Notes: generated by a model not told the origin, from the sequence alone. A stretch of DNA of 64,000 nucleotides from Branchiostoma floridae (GCF_000003815.2 NC_049985.1:25302494-25366493), one strand, 5' to 3'. Positions 1 to 11,875 are shown, numbered from the stretch's first letter. Made by a program: numbers and translations.

Positions 1-112
1 ATCATTACGGCTGTCTTTAATTTTTTCCAATGATTATGGAAAAGACTAAATTAAAAATTCACTTTAAGATATTAGAAATGTTTACCAACATCTGGTCTAG
101 GTTGAAACTTAC

Positions 113-3100
113 TTGTGTTACAGCCCAGAATCTCCACCCTCATGGCGATGTGATCATACCATGACTGGACCACGAAACGCACATAACGAGCATCAACTGG
201 GTTGTCCAGTTGGTTCTTAACAAGGCTGGTGCTGTCAACGTTACCTGGAAAAACCTGAAAGGTAGACAAATGACTTAGATGAGGGTATTTTTGCTTCCCT
301 GTGTAGTATGGATTTATTCATGAGCCCTAGAGCTTCGTCACTACAATGATCGGATAAACTCCGTATATCTCTCCGAGACCAACAATTTTTATAGCGTCGA
401 TCAAAACCAATGCATCAAGACTACTCCGAACTAAACGTTCAGAATCGATGTTTTTAATGTGTCTCCACATTATTTCATTGAATTCTGGAATAAAAAAAGA
501 TATCTTGATATCTAACATACTACTTCTGAGTCAGTGTTGTTGGTGAAGGTTGTCCAACTAATCAAATCCGTGCTGTACTGGAGTTTGTATGACGTCACCC
601 ACTCTTTGGAAGAACCAAACCGACCCTGAATGATGGTACCCATGACAGGCATTATTTTCCCTAAGTCCACCTGAAAGGCAATATTTGTTCCTCTTTAATA
701 ATGTAGCATATATATGGAGCAAAACGAGAACGACAAGATTGAACCATCTCGACAGAAGTTAACCAGTATGCTGAAATTAGGACATATTGATAGATAATGT
801 TGAACAGAAAATGAAATAAAAATGTTTTCAACAAGGACTTAATATGAAAGACACGATTGTTAAGTCGATTAATATTTATGCTAGCCGCGTGGGCCCGTCC
901 CGTTACCTTCGCCGAAGCCGTGTCAGGCATTTTACCGTGACCGTGTCGGGGTCGTTTAAGACATCACGAATTCACCTGCGAGGTCTGCAAGGCACACGGA
1001 CCCAAGTCAAATTCACAGATACCGTGCTATATATCATTATCATTATGCCCACCTGCAACCACTGTCCCATTGTTTGTATCCATGCTGCCCAGCCGCCTCC
1101 ACCAGTATTCCCGTTTAACCGGCCGAAGTAAGGCGCGAGACCGGGGTCATGGACCGAGGATGCAGTAATGCTGTAATCAGGAATGGCGCCAGATTCCATC
1201 CCAAGTGGTTGTAAACAGTCTACAGTGTTGTTGTCATCAGGTGTGGGACCAGATTCCATCCCAAGTGGACAGTCTAGGGTGACTGGGTCAGCTTCGGTAA
1301 GATCAACAAAAAGAGTGCAGTTTGCCTGTTTTGTTTACCATACTTGTCTATTTTCTCTTTAGGCCTAAGAATAATGTTGTGTTTCCAGTCATCCGACCGA
1401 CCCTAGCATAAACCTGCCACCTGTAGGCTTTTTTGTTGGCCACAGGAAATGGCCATAAAAGTTTCGATCTGCCATCTGTGTGACGAAATGTAAAGCAGAT
1501 TTCCTGTATTTCACATTCTACCAACAGATTACGCCTTTTAATAGTTCAAATAAGAATGTGTAGGAAACATTGCCCTTCCTTCAGTCTATTGAAACACTTG
1601 TGATTGCACAATGTATATCTGTACAATTGCAGTATGATACTTAGTTTTACATAGCTAAACTGTATTTGATAGGTCACTTCGACCGAAATCTTTAAAAAAA
1701 ACAAGAGTGCGGAGACCTCATACCTCCATGAAATATTCTGATTATGCAAATTACTTGCTCATCTGCATAACCTATGCCTGGTTATGCACAACTTTAACTA
1801 ACTTATACAGGTCACAATGTTTACCATCAAATCAATTACTACTTGTGCTGACACTTTCACAGTAATTATGCAAATTAGGACGTAATTTGCATTATTGATA
1901 TCTGCTAATCTTCCACCTGCCACAAACTACATATGTTACATGTATTTAAGTCTTATAATGGAAAACACTGTAAATTTAGATTTCCACATTAATTATTCAA
2001 ATTCAGTCAAAATCTGCATAATTTTCAATTCGATATGTACATCTCTGTCAAAAAGAACGGCATGCTAAATATTACGGATATCCGTCGTTCCTTTGTTCCG
2101 TTATGCTCCTTTGAAGATTTTGACCAGAATGCCCCTGCAGTTCCAGAGCAAGCTTCTAGGGGGACAAAACATACATATTTTTTTCCTTACATCACAAGAT
2201 ATCTTCCGACAATAAATCAAGGCTATAGCATATCCAGGTCAAAAGATAATGGAAAACACTGTAAATATAGATTTTTCTCATTAAGTATGAAAATTAATTC
2301 AAAATTTGCATAATCTTCCGTTATGCTCCTTGGAAGATTTTGACCAGAATGCCCCTGCAATTCCATAGCAAGCTGCTAGGGGAGGCCAAACATACATCAC
2401 TTCTTCCTTACATTACAAGCTATCTGCCACCAAAAAATCAAGGCCATAGCACGTCCAGGTCAAAAGATACAATAAAAGCGAACTTCTGCTGCAGTACCAA
2501 GGTCACGTACTAGGGGGCCCAAAATTGACGTTCTACTCTTTCCTCAAAATCGACGTTCTACTCTTTGTAAAGTCTATTGGGAACATATATGACTCAGACA
2601 TAGTTGAATATGTTTCTTTCTCATCTAGAGGCACTAGAAGCTTTAGGGCCAACATGGCAACACCCTTTAGAACCAAAACCCAACAGTTTGCTACCTCATA
2701 CATCCCAAGACTCATTATTATTTGGAATGGGCTAGATGGAAACCTTAGAGCCATGGGCCGCTGTGTCTCTCAGTCCTCACACATATCCACCTTCAAACGA
2801 CAGCTGTTAAAACACCTACACAACCGATTCACACACCTCTACGATACAGACACTCCATGTACCTGGACCTCGTTCTGCTCCTGTTCGACGTGCTTCGCAA
2901 CGAGATCACGTTAATCGTTTCAGTTTGTATTTAGTCATTGTGCATTTTGTATATAAGTTATATTTTGTTTCCGATTATCACTGTATATGCCATTTTGTGA
3001 TTCTTATTATTTACTTGCATATGTACTTGTATATAAGTTATCTTTTGCTTCCGATTATGTTTGTATATACCTTTGTTGATTATTATTATTCACTTGAATG

Positions 3101-5188
3101 TGTATTTTGTTTCGGGGAGACAACTTGCAGAGGTGGTATCACCTGTTTTGTCTCCCCACCATTTTTTATGGGAAGTACAATAAATAAATAAATTGACCTT
3201 GACCTTCGTCTTCCTAGCACCTACACCACACATACCAAACATCATTTTAATCCATCCAGAGGTTCTTGAGTTATGCTGACTACAAAAATGAGGAATCACA
3301 AACACACAAACACACATACTGACACACAGACAGACAGACACACCCAAAACTATACCTCCACTTTTCATGGAGGTTTTTCATGGAGGTAATGAGAATCCTA
3401 ACGACCCCATTATCAGCACCGTTACAGAAGACAAAACATTTTCCCCTAGCTCTTATCTCTTTCTGTGTTACTTTTCTCATGCCACCCTTCCACATCAGTA
3501 ACACGGATGTTTAAAAGGCCTGTCAACTTTTATAGCTGCAGGTCGTTGTTCAAAAACTCTACGAAATCTCACAATACAGTGATTCTTTGGGTAAAGAAAT
3601 ACATTCATATTTAACGCCATAATGTTACGAGTGCCTAGGCACTGTTTGTCTGATTTGAAGTACACAAATGTATAAGTTCTCAGCCTCACCCAGAAGTGAT
3701 AAACACAACTCTTCGAAGCAAAGATGTCAAGTATTTTATGAATGTGTACTGAAATTCAATTTACTGTGATCATTACTTAAAAGGCGACAACCAGTAACGG
3801 TAGGTAAGAGAAGGCGAGAAAACATGGACAATTGAGCTGCGACATGCGGTGTGCGAGTCAACTTGCTGTACTTGAAAGTCAGACACCCACTTCTTTCTAC
3901 TTGAAAGAGGAAAGAAATCCTTCTCAAACATTTTGACAATGTCTTCAAAGAATTTACGGCATGGGGAACTCGACCCACACATGTCTGATCACAGTTCACC
4001 CTTGTTTTCCAGTTACCTACTGATTTTCAAAAAGACGTTGCCTGGAAAGTAATGACTGCAATGCTTTGAAATTTGGAGGATATTGATGAAAGGCTTCAAA
4101 CTACGACGTTGTGCCTCGAAAATGGAGTTATGCTTATCAGTTCTAGGTGAGGCCGAGAATTTATTGGTAGTATATGATGACGATCTTGTCTTATTTTCAC
4201 TTGAGAGCGGTATCAATATCAGATGACTGATGATTCAAAGCATCGGTCTGACGTTTCCATTCTTCGTGCTCGCAGAAATGAAAAGATTATAAACTTCACG
4301 TGAAGGCACGCCCAACTCACAAACAGCATGTCCTCGTATACAGCTCAATGAGGACTCAGCCATGCGCAAACTATAAAAACTCATAAACTTTCGGTGGAGG
4401 CACACCCAACCAGCAAATAATGGCTCCAATGGGCAGTGGCCTTATCTGACACGAGTGGTAGCCATGGATGCTGATGTAGTTTTTATATCAACAAGAGAGA
4501 CACCGTGAATGGCACATGCAGACAGTGGTGAAGTTGTATAATTCTAACTTAGTTTAAAATGGTTTTGAGAACTCGAGCTCGTTGAATATTTCATGCAATA
4601 AACCAAGATCTGTTCGAGTCTTTTAAACACCAGTCACGGGTCTGTGTCGAACACAACCAAAGTATAACATCTCACATCAGTTAGGTATGTTGGTCCAAAA
4701 CCCCCAATTCGTTAAACTTTGCATTTTGCGCATGCGATTTGGACACAAAAATGCATAATCTATAGTCTTGAAAACATGTTGCCAATTAATTCGGTAGAAC
4801 TCATAGATCTTGCTTGAATGTATACTCCACGAGTCTTTTAGGCTTTAAACTGTGTCTTTATTGTGGCTCAGTTCACAAAAAAGCTACATCAAGTCCACAT
4901 CTAGCTTTCTTGTGAACTGAGCCACAATAAAGCTAGATGTGGACTTGACGTGCTATAAAACAAATATGAAGCCCGCAAATAGGCCCGTTAGTAGGGCCTG
5001 CTACGGAGGCTGAAAAATTGCTAAATGCAATGGCTTCGATAGTCATCATCATTTAGGCCAGCCAAACAGTCTTATATGATAACAGCAGTTTGTTCATAAT
5101 GACTGCGGAACCTACCTTTCACACACGCTACGCAGAGAAGAATGATACAGCAGCTGAGCCTGACCATAACACCCTTCCGTGAAGCCAT
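113..5188 (-). CDS. Secreted F5/8 type C (discoidin) domain protein, 5' part
   Basis: Four exons read on the minus strand: 5116-5188 (signal peptide), 1053-1273, 524-670 and 113-254. Phases join cleanly (1, 0, 0, then 1 at the last donor), and the gene continues beyond the left edge. Exon 1 starts MASRKG, has a hydrophobic core (LSCCIILLCVACV) and ends in a GTAGGT donor. Exons 2-4 together give one F5/8 type C domain: PLGMESGAIPDYSITASS at the start, NQWLQVDLG-like MGQWLQVDLGKIMPV in the middle, VFPGNVDS, then WYDHIAMRVEILGC at the end. Such domains bind lipids or glycans on cell surfaces; a secreted or extracellular role is inferred. The acceptor at 1273 was preferred because it fits the phase of exon 1; another at 1325 would add about 17 residues. 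Later domains are unknown. Confidence 0.75.
1749..2530. repeat. Direct duplication of an interspersed repeat
   Basis: Two diverged copies lie head to tail, about 2095-2255 and 2320-2475. Both contain TTTTGACCAGAATGCCCCTG, then a variant of CAAGCTNCTAGGGG, and end in CCAGGTCAAAAGATA. A related block with CCCCTGTAGTTCC and CTAGGGG lies at 20835-20990, so this is an interspersed family. The short ORF at 2035-2313 falls inside the repeat and is not a gene. Confidence 0.55.
2540..3205 (+). mobile_element. 3' end of a truncated non-LTR retrotransposon (LINE)
   Basis: The reading frame to the stop at 2914 resembles the C-terminal tail of LINE ORF2 proteins: an ATPFRT motif, then YIPRLIIIWNGLD, then STFKRQLLKHL. 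A 3' UTR follows and ends in an AATAAATAAATAAA tail with TTGACCTTGACC. No reverse transcriptase core is present, so this is a 5'-truncated dead copy. Confidence 0.65.
3296..3347. repeat. Simple repeat, CA/CAGA rich
   Basis: Runs of ACACACAAACACACATAC and GACAGACAGACACAC. It accounts for the short ORFs on the opposite strand. Confidence 0.7.
4857..4957. repeat. Two interleaved inverted repeats
   Basis: Arm A (4857-4878, TTTATTGTGGCTCAGTTCAC...) pairs with A' (about 4908-4931). Arm B (about 4881-4907, GCTACATCAAGTCCACATC...) pairs with B' (about 4929-4955). The order is A-B-A'-B', so the two stems cannot form together as simple hairpins. It lies in the upstream flank or first intron of the F5/8C gene. 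No coding signal is seen. Confidence 0.75.
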
Positions 5189-5867
5189 GCTTCTAACGGG
5201 CGTGCTCTTCAGAGCTCTCGGTCGAAGACGCGACTAGGCCCGTACGGCTGAAGTCTCTGGTCCGGCCAACGCTCTTTTTACGTCCTCCCCCTTTTCCTTT
5301 TGGCATGTTAGATCCAGAAATGCAAAGACAACCCTCCCTCTGTGCGAAACAACGCCAAGTCAGACGCGTCGCGTCGCGCTTCTCCTGACGTCTGTCGTCA
5401 AGACTGGTATCTGCGCAACGCCAACACAAACATCTCAACATCATAAAAACAAGGACGAATCCATGAGAATTTTTCGGAGGGATCTTGATTCATACATTAC
5501 AAGTAAAACAGCGGAGTAAAGTGACATTCCATCCTTGCGTACTCAAGCTTCTATAGCTTAGCAACCACCTTTTTTCCTAGAAAAGTCAATCATAATTGTT
5601 TCTGGGTTGTCGGTGTTTCCAATATTTACTCCGCAATGTTTTTCTGTCGTCAAGCTATAATTACGCTGCCGGTATCTAGGTGTCGACTAGAACTGTGTCT
5701 TTTGGACATGATTTATGATTCAGCTTGCATCCTGGATGTTGGACGGGGGGCACGGACAAAAGTTGGGCTATAAGTTGAAAATAAATAGAAGAGCAGAACA
5801 TGTACATTTTCCTTTTACCATTATCGTGCCCTTCTAATATAAACAAGACTGTACTTGTGTGTGTAGC

Positions 5868-6220
5868 TATACAGGTCCGTTATGTGTGTGCCTGTGTGTG
5901 TTTGTGTGTGTGCGCGCGCGTGTGTGTGTGCGCGTGTGTTTGTGTGTGCGCGCGTGTGTATGCCATGCATATCATATTTCTCCAGATACATGGGTATGTG
6001 TATTTGATGATACAAAGAGTATGCTGATCTGAGAGGCTCATGAAATATTCAAAGCCAAAATTAATGTGGTGGCGATAAGTTGTTGCAGGGAATTTAACGA
6101 CTTCTTCTCGTGTCGTACCTTTGTCCAGATGCTGGCTAACGACCGGTTGTGTTTTTTTGTGTGTGTTTTTTTGTTTGTGTGTGTGTGTTTGTGCGTATAT
6201 GTGTGTTTGTGCGTTTAAGG
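5868..6220. repeat. GT-rich microsatellites
   Basis: Two blocks, 5868-5962 (GTGTGTG interrupted by GCGCGCG) and 6150-6217 (GTGTGT with T runs). The short ORFs over them are artefacts of the dinucleotide repeat. Confidence 0.8.
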
Positions 6221-6389
6221 TATCTCTAAGATATTTAAAGCAAAATTAAAGTGTAGGCGCTAATTTTACAACATCTTTGAAAGTCATCATTTTATATTTC
6301 TCAAGATGTATGAATAATGTTTTGATAGCAATGATACAGAAACGAACTTGCATCATGAAAATATTCAAAGGGCATCCAATGTGGTGGTG

Positions 6390-7257
6390 TTGTTACACAT
6401 GTAGGGTTTGTCACCATTGTGTTTGGCTATATGTTGGTCCAAACTGTTTTTCTGTGCAGAAGAATAGTCACACTGGTCTTAATGGTAGGTTTTTTCTCCT
6501 GTGTGGGTTCTCATATGTTGGGATAGTTGAGACTTTCGAGCCGCCCTGTACCCACACTCTCCACACATGTAGGGATTCTCTCCGCTGTGCATTGCAAGAT
6601 GTTGGTCAAAGTTGTATTTCTGTGCAGCAGAATAGTCACACTGGTCACATTTGTAGGGTTTTGGGCCTGTGTGGATTCTCATATGTTGGGATGAGTCAGA
6701 TTTCTGCACTGTCCTGTACCCACACTCCCCACATATGTATGGTTTGTCACCAGTGTGCTTGGCTAGATGTCGGTGGAAGGTGGACTTATCTGCTGCAGAA
6801 TAGTTACACAGGTCACACTTGTAGGGTTTTTCACCAGTATGGGTCCTCGTATGTCGGGCTAAGGCAGACTTGTAAGCTGCCCTAAAGCCGCACTGCCCAC
6901 ACATGTATGGTCACTTCTCACACACATCTCACCAGTGTGTATGGCTAGATGTTGGTCCAAATGGCATTTTCTGCAGATTAGTCACACTTGTAGGGGTTTT
7001 GCCTTGTGTAGGTTCTCTTGTGTCGGGACAAGTTGGACCTTTGAGTTGTGCTGTACCCATACTCCCCACACATGTAGGGTTTGTCACCAGTGTTTGCTTT
7101 CGGTTGACTGACCGAACTGGTTTTGGTCGCTGTAGGTTTGTCTTTGGCTGTGCTGGCATCCCTGACACACAAAACGTCAGTAAGAGACCCATCACAGACA
7201 TTCTGAGGAACAGCAGCTGGAGACCCTTTACCTGCCTCTACCTCTGCCATGTCGAAC
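6390..7257 (-). pseudogene. Decayed C2H2 zinc-finger exon
   Basis: Minus-strand exon with an acceptor (TTTATTCAATCAG) at 7257 and an ATG at 7250 (MAEVEAGKGS). The first finger (YMCGEYGYSTTQ...) has lost its second Cys and last His to Tyr. The next finger, about 6905-6985, carries stops and a frameshift. Five good fingers follow in an open frame (6479-6904), with CGQCGF, CDLCNY, CGECGY, CDQCDY and CGECGY starts and TGEKPY-type linkers. An in-frame stop (KTYH then stop, 6479-6481) replaces the Cys region of a further finger, whose remainder (SSAQKNSLDQHIAKH) is still readable to about 6390. The family binds DNA in the nucleus; this copy probably no longer makes a full protein. A shorter product from 6904 cannot be excluded. 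Confidence 0.75.
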
Positions 7258-7604
7258 CTGATTGAATAAAAAATATTAGAAAGATTAAATAGACCAATTA
7301 AAACTAGATTCTTGCAAGCAAAGAACGTTCACCTTTACATGGTCTAGTTTAATAAGCTTTTTATGGTTATGTGTTTTATTTTTCTGTTTATTGTGCTTTT
7401 GCAACAGCAAAATTTATATTGGTCCAACACATGCTTTCAATACTAGTCACGTTTACTATAAAGTGATAAAAATGATACGATTAGCAATGTATTCCCAATA
7501 AGGGATTAAGTTTTTTATCGTCACAATATCTACTTGCTTGCTTTTTGCCATTAAACACAACGGAAACCGTTTAGCCTATGCATCGGGCATGTTGTGAGTC
7601 GACT

Positions 7605-7673
7605 ATTCTAACCGACCACCTGGCCAAAAGGACAGTTTTTGCCCGGTCCCCGTCTTGGACAGGTTTGACTGTA
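7605..7673. mobile_element. Fragment of CAGTCAAACCTGT MITE family
   Basis: Ends in GGACAGGTTTGACTGTA, the same terminal sequence as the full element at 40794-41267. The other end is missing. Confidence 0.5.
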
Positions 7674-8778
7674 TTTGTTTGGAGAAGTAGTAAAAGAAAC
7701 GGGGCAAAAACAAATGTTTCCCTTTGTTTCCGTGAAGGTAAATATGCCCCCCTCCCCACCCCATTTTCGTCACCACGAAAAGCTTTTTGTTGTTACTTGT
7801 GTTCATATTTATGTTTCTGTCTTTCTTCATCAATCATCTGCCATTTTCATTTTGTTTAAATAGCGGCGCCAATATACATTGTTTTATCTTGAGTGGGCCC
7901 CAATTTGTACTTTGCTCATGTATGTTTGTTTAATAAAAAAAATTAAAATCGTATCACCTTTAGACTGAATCAGACAAATCAATACCACCACTAATTCATA
8001 AACCAGGACGTGGTTGATGATGATAACTATACATTTTTCTGACATGTGATTACTGTATTGGCTAGACTAATACATATCTACTTTTGTATGATACTTTGGC
8101 TTCAATTGACGTGCACGTAGTTTCATTAATTTCGTGACAGGGGAGGTTAAATGAAAGCATGTTACAGTAGTACATCTTCGCAGGTTTGGCAGTCATACTG
8201 TTCGGATATTTGCCTCTGGATATTTGCCTCTGGAACTATACCTCATACAATCATTTTCTGACACTCGTTTGTATTGCCTGCTATTTTTGACAGACCACAG
8301 AGGACTGTTGACTAAGAGAATAATATATCTTGGCTGATTAGGTTGCACGATGTTACAAGTGACATGTCACATAAGAGACTGACAGCTACCCTCGGATTGC
8401 TGTCTTAGATTTTTATACACACCTAGCAAGCTGAACTTTAATTACTTTGTATGAAAGTAGACATTGAATACTTCGTAAGAGGGTCGATGGCAATTGGAAA
8501 TTATTCTGTAGGGTGGCCAAACCTCGGCCTAAGGAAGACGTGCCTTCTTTTAAACTTGCCCTTTCCTTTTCGTCTTTGTCGATGATAATAGTAGACTGTC
8601 CTGCATTAGTCGGTTAGCGAAACACGATTGCCTGTTCTACAATGTACATAACAAACAATGAAGAAAGGAGGCCATCATAATCTTTTTCCCCTGAAGCAGC
8701 TTTGTACTTCCCAGTGTTTGTAGGTGGCTTTATCTCCCAGACCAATCTATGACTTTTAGCCTGAGGCTATTGAAAGGA

Positions 8779-8896
8779 ACGTCCTGTCAACAGTGGGAAA
8801 AACAGGATTGTCTTGTCAACAGTAGAAAACTTTGCACTGTTGACAGGATCGTCCTGTCAACAGTAGAAAACTTTGACAGGACGACCCTGTCAATAG
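8779..8896. repeat. Cluster of GTTGACAGGA / TCCTGTCAAC palindromes
   Basis: At least four GTCCTGTCAACAG or CTGTTGACAGGAT half sites in 120 bases, some forming near-perfect palindromes around a three-base centre. The same motif clusters at 54501-54725. Confidence 0.65.
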
Positions 8897-9291
8897 CCAT
8901 AAGCTCATTTTCATGTCTACATGTTCACTTTCGGGTCTCTGTGACAAGTGTGAATATTAATGAGCTAAGACTAACACGCATGCGTTACGCAGGAGTAAGA
9001 GAACCTCAAGAGACAACCTCCACAATGCACAGAGGTTGCAGTGGATGATAGAATAAACCAACTGTAGAACCGTACCGCGCCTGAGATGTCATTGCAGATG
9101 ACTTGAGCAGATAGGTCTAGATACAGAGACCATCAAGGCAGCTAGTTGCAGTCTCAGCAAGGATCAAGACTTTAGAAAAACAAAACGTTTACAAACGACA
9201 GCTTTAATGTAGCAAGCTTTCAGCCCATGCGTTCTAGCAGTTTCTTCTTCCTTTGAATATAAGCAACAACCACTCTCACATTGTATCTTCA

Positions 9292-9408
9292 ATGCTTCCA
9301 ACTAAGCTTTGAAGGTTTTGACAGTATATTATATCATGACTTCAAGAAAAACAATGCTTCCAACTAAGCTTTGAAGATTTTGACAGTATATTATATCATG
9401 ACTTCATT
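9292..9408. repeat. Tandem duplication, about 60 bases
   Basis: TGCTTCCAACTAAGCTTTGA followed by (G/A)(A/G)TTTTGACAGTATATTATATC occurs twice in a row with one main base difference. Confidence 0.8.
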
Positions 9409-9419
9409 TTACAAATCGT

Positions 9420-9760
9420 TATGCGGACGTGGACTGAACTAAACAATATTGGATTTTACATGTAAAAATACACGTGGTAAGTAAACCAAATATAGTCAAT
9501 TGTGCTTTATATGAAGAGATGGTGCATGAAAAGCAACACAACTTGTTATTTTGATGGCTATTGACTAAGTGACACCCCCCCCCCCCGCAACAATAACAGT
9601 AACATCAAGTACTGTAATACATGCATGTCAGACCATACTACTTTGTTCATCGAGATTGACCAAAGAGGTTGAACATTACACTTTTGATGGCACCTTGTTG
9701 TTGATGGCCAGGAATGGCATATGACTACATTTTTACTTGCACGCCTTCCCACAAGACTCT
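9420..9760 (-). repeat. 3' flank of kringle unit A, duplicated at 12085-12420
   Basis: Shares GGACTGAACTAAA, ATTTTACATGTA, the ATACATGCATGTCAGACC block and CTTTTGATNGNACCTTGTTGTTG, in the same order, with the region downstream of unit B. The duplicated segment therefore reaches beyond the kringle exons. A 14-base C run sits at about 9577-9590. Confidence 0.65.
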
Positions 9761-10029
9761 GTATGTATACTATGACACCTGTGTACTACTCAACGTCATG
9801 TTTCTTGTTTCACAACTTTTACATTCTAAAAAGATTACTATTTTACGCACAAATCTTAAAGGCGCTGTGGAACTTTGTTTTACAACATCTTTGCAAGTGA
9901 ATTTGCATAACGACTTTTTGTAAAAGACCAGCTTATCATGTGGGACAAAGTGTATATTCTACTCCTAATCTCGAAATTCTTGGGAGAGTTCGTGACCAGG
10001 TGAGTCAGTTTTCCGAATTTTGAAAGCTC

Positions 10030-10657
10030 CTGTCAGCGGACAGCATGGCCTCTGGCGATCGATGGTAACCTAGTATGATACAGAGAGGAAACAGTTTAGA
10101 AAATTAAAAGCAGTCTGCTATTGTCCCTTGTCTATCTTTATTTTCAAATGTTCCAGTGGTGATGATGATATCATCTCCGCTAGAGAACATCATCACTGTG
10201 TCTTGTTCTTTTATATGTTTACCAATAAAAAAAGACACTGGATCCGCCCCCTCCCCCCCCCCCAAAAAAAAGATTTTCAATATGTAGAATATGTGAAGAA
10301 CGAAATTTGTCTACCAAGAAGAAAATCAAACAATGTGAGCTATTTACAAATATTCACGTTTACGGCAACAATGTTTTTGCGGGCAAAAACTGAGTTTGTA
10401 AGGTCGTCTCTCCTCAGAGAGAATAAGAGAAACATTTACCTCTTTTATCTCCGTATATAACATTGGGCTCGCCGTAGGAGGAACTGCTGAAGTGTAGCCT
10501 GCCCACAAACATGTACATGTTGGTCTTTGTTGTTCTCTCACTTTGACATGATTCGTTTTTTTACACCTGAACCTGGGGGATCAGCAAAGAGACATTGGGC
10601 ATATGTGTAAATGTTTGCTAATCGAAGGATCTGCATCAGAGAAATTATTCACGACAC

Positions 10658-10702
<45 letters not shown>

Positions 10703-11374
10703 TCAGAAAGAGAAAATATTATATATATATATATTATATACACAGAGAGAGAGAGAGAGAGAAAGAGAGTTATGTTCTCTTATAGCGGCAAGAAACGTTC
10801 ATAGTCAGAAAGTGTAACTCATACTAGTTAATGGACATAAAGCTATTTTGTAATCTCCAGGGTCTTTTCATTCTTAATTTTTAGTTGTCCCAGATGTAGG
10901 TTGAAGATTACCAGTCTTCAAGGTTGGGAACATAATTTTATTGAATTTGGGACGTATTTGGCCACATTTACATATACTCTTACCCCTATTAATAGGAATC
11001 TCTTGAGACTGACAACAACGATATATCGCATGTCACTATTAAGAACTGTTACAAAGGAATTCTCCAACTAACGAAGAAAAGAATACATACAGTATTTTAC
11101 TTTTCATACTTTCATTTCAACCCAATTTTTCCCTCTCTCTCATTTCTAAGCTATTCCTCCAAAAACTATCGTTAAAAAAGGAGCAATATAAAGGATTTCT
11201 GAGTTCTAACGGCACTGAGTATGGTTCAATGCAATGTTGAAAAGGAATAACAGAGGGATGAGTTTTCAAACTCAGCGTTCAGATCTTTTAGTTTTGAGTG
11301 TAGAAAATAGATATTCACTTACCATGTGAAATCACACAAGCGATGACAAGTAGTAGCCAGATGCGGGCAAACAT
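10030..11374 (-). pseudogene. Kringle unit A: decayed copy lacking kringles
   Basis: Two exons are recognisable. 11323-11374 encodes a signal peptide (MFARIWLLLVIACVISHG) with a GTAAGT donor, 52 nt as in units B and C. 10440-10572 matches their linker exon but is 133 nt rather than 132: an extra A in a run of seven (about 10553-10559) shifts the frame and brings a stop soon after. No kringle exon follows. Intron-like sequence homologous to units B and C (10290-10400) joins, near a poly-C tract (about 10248-10261), to sequence homologous to the 3' flank of unit C (10030-10115 versus 15890-15980). The kringle exons appear to be deleted. The frameshift could be a sequencing error; the deletion is harder to explain that way. 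Confidence 0.75.
10657..10773. repeat. AT / AG microsatellites
   Basis: (TA)n followed by (GA)n, repeated twice, within the first intron of unit A. The short ORF here is an artefact. Confidence 0.85.
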
Positions 11375-11550
11375 TTCGGGCTCACAAAATATCAGCCTGT
11401 TCCAGGTTTACAAAAATATGGATTGACCGTTTCAGTGTATGGACGTTCTTAGAATTTTCTATTTTGAAAGACCATATTAGTCTGTTACCAGGATAATGTG
11501 TGCTTTGTAGATACCTAAGAAAGTCACTGCCGGCATTAAAGGATGAACGA

Positions 11551-11563
11551 TTCTTATAAAGTC
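11551..11563 (-). promoter_or_regulatory. Candidate TATA box of kringle unit A
   Basis: Reads ACTTTATAAGAATC on the minus strand, about 180 bases above the ATG. The corresponding block in units B (14111-14123) and C (17742-17754) is CATTATATGAATC. The position is conserved among the three units; promoter function is inferred. Confidence 0.35.
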
Positions 11564-11746
11564 AAAAATTTCAATGCTCAGCTTGAAGTATTGTTCTTCT
11601 TGTGAAGTCACAATGTGTGGGCGAGTGTTGCTTATCTTCAAGTGAACATGAAACTTTAAGTATACATTTGCCGAAAGCTTGCTACATTGAAGTTGTCTTT
11701 CATATAGGTTTTGTCTTTATCTATGTTAAGACCCGCACGTGTTACA

Positions 11747-11875
11747 GACCACCTCCCAGGCAGGGCTGATCACTTAGCATATACAAACGCCTTACATGAT
11801 ACCGTAAGGCATTTGTGTATGACGCAACAGCATGTGTGTATGCCGCGGGATCAGCCCTGTGTGGGAGGGTGGTGT
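11747..11875. mobile_element. Fold-back MITE upstream of kringle unit A
   Basis: Ends ACCACCTCCCAGGCAGGGCT and its near complement AGCCCTGTGTGGGAGGGTGGT. An inner hairpin, ACGCCTTAC / GTAAGGCAT, adds a second stem. Copies sit at the matching place above units B (14309-14416) and C (17943-18044), so the insertion predates the gene duplications. Confidence 0.75.

Larger units (their letters stand above)
7258..9419. other. Gene-free spacer with repeat fragments
   Basis: No exon with convincing coding content was seen. It holds a terminal piece of the CAGTCAAACCTGT MITE family (about 7605-7673), a palindromic GTTGACAGGA cluster (8779-8896), and a 60-base direct duplication of TGCTTCCAACTAAGCTTTGA at about 9293-9406. 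The ZNF promoter or 5' exon may lie just above 7258. Confidence 0.5.

Noticed and set aside
1274-1325. Longer exon 2 of the F5/8C gene, using an acceptor at 1325
   Set aside because: Weak pyrimidine tract and the wrong phase for the signal exon; the acceptor at 1273 fits phase 1.
5193-5306. ORF starting MPKGKGGGRKKSVGR
   Set aside because: It lies just upstream of the signal-peptide ATG of the F5/8C gene (5188), has no splice donor, and fits 5' UTR better. A short upstream ORF cannot be excluded.
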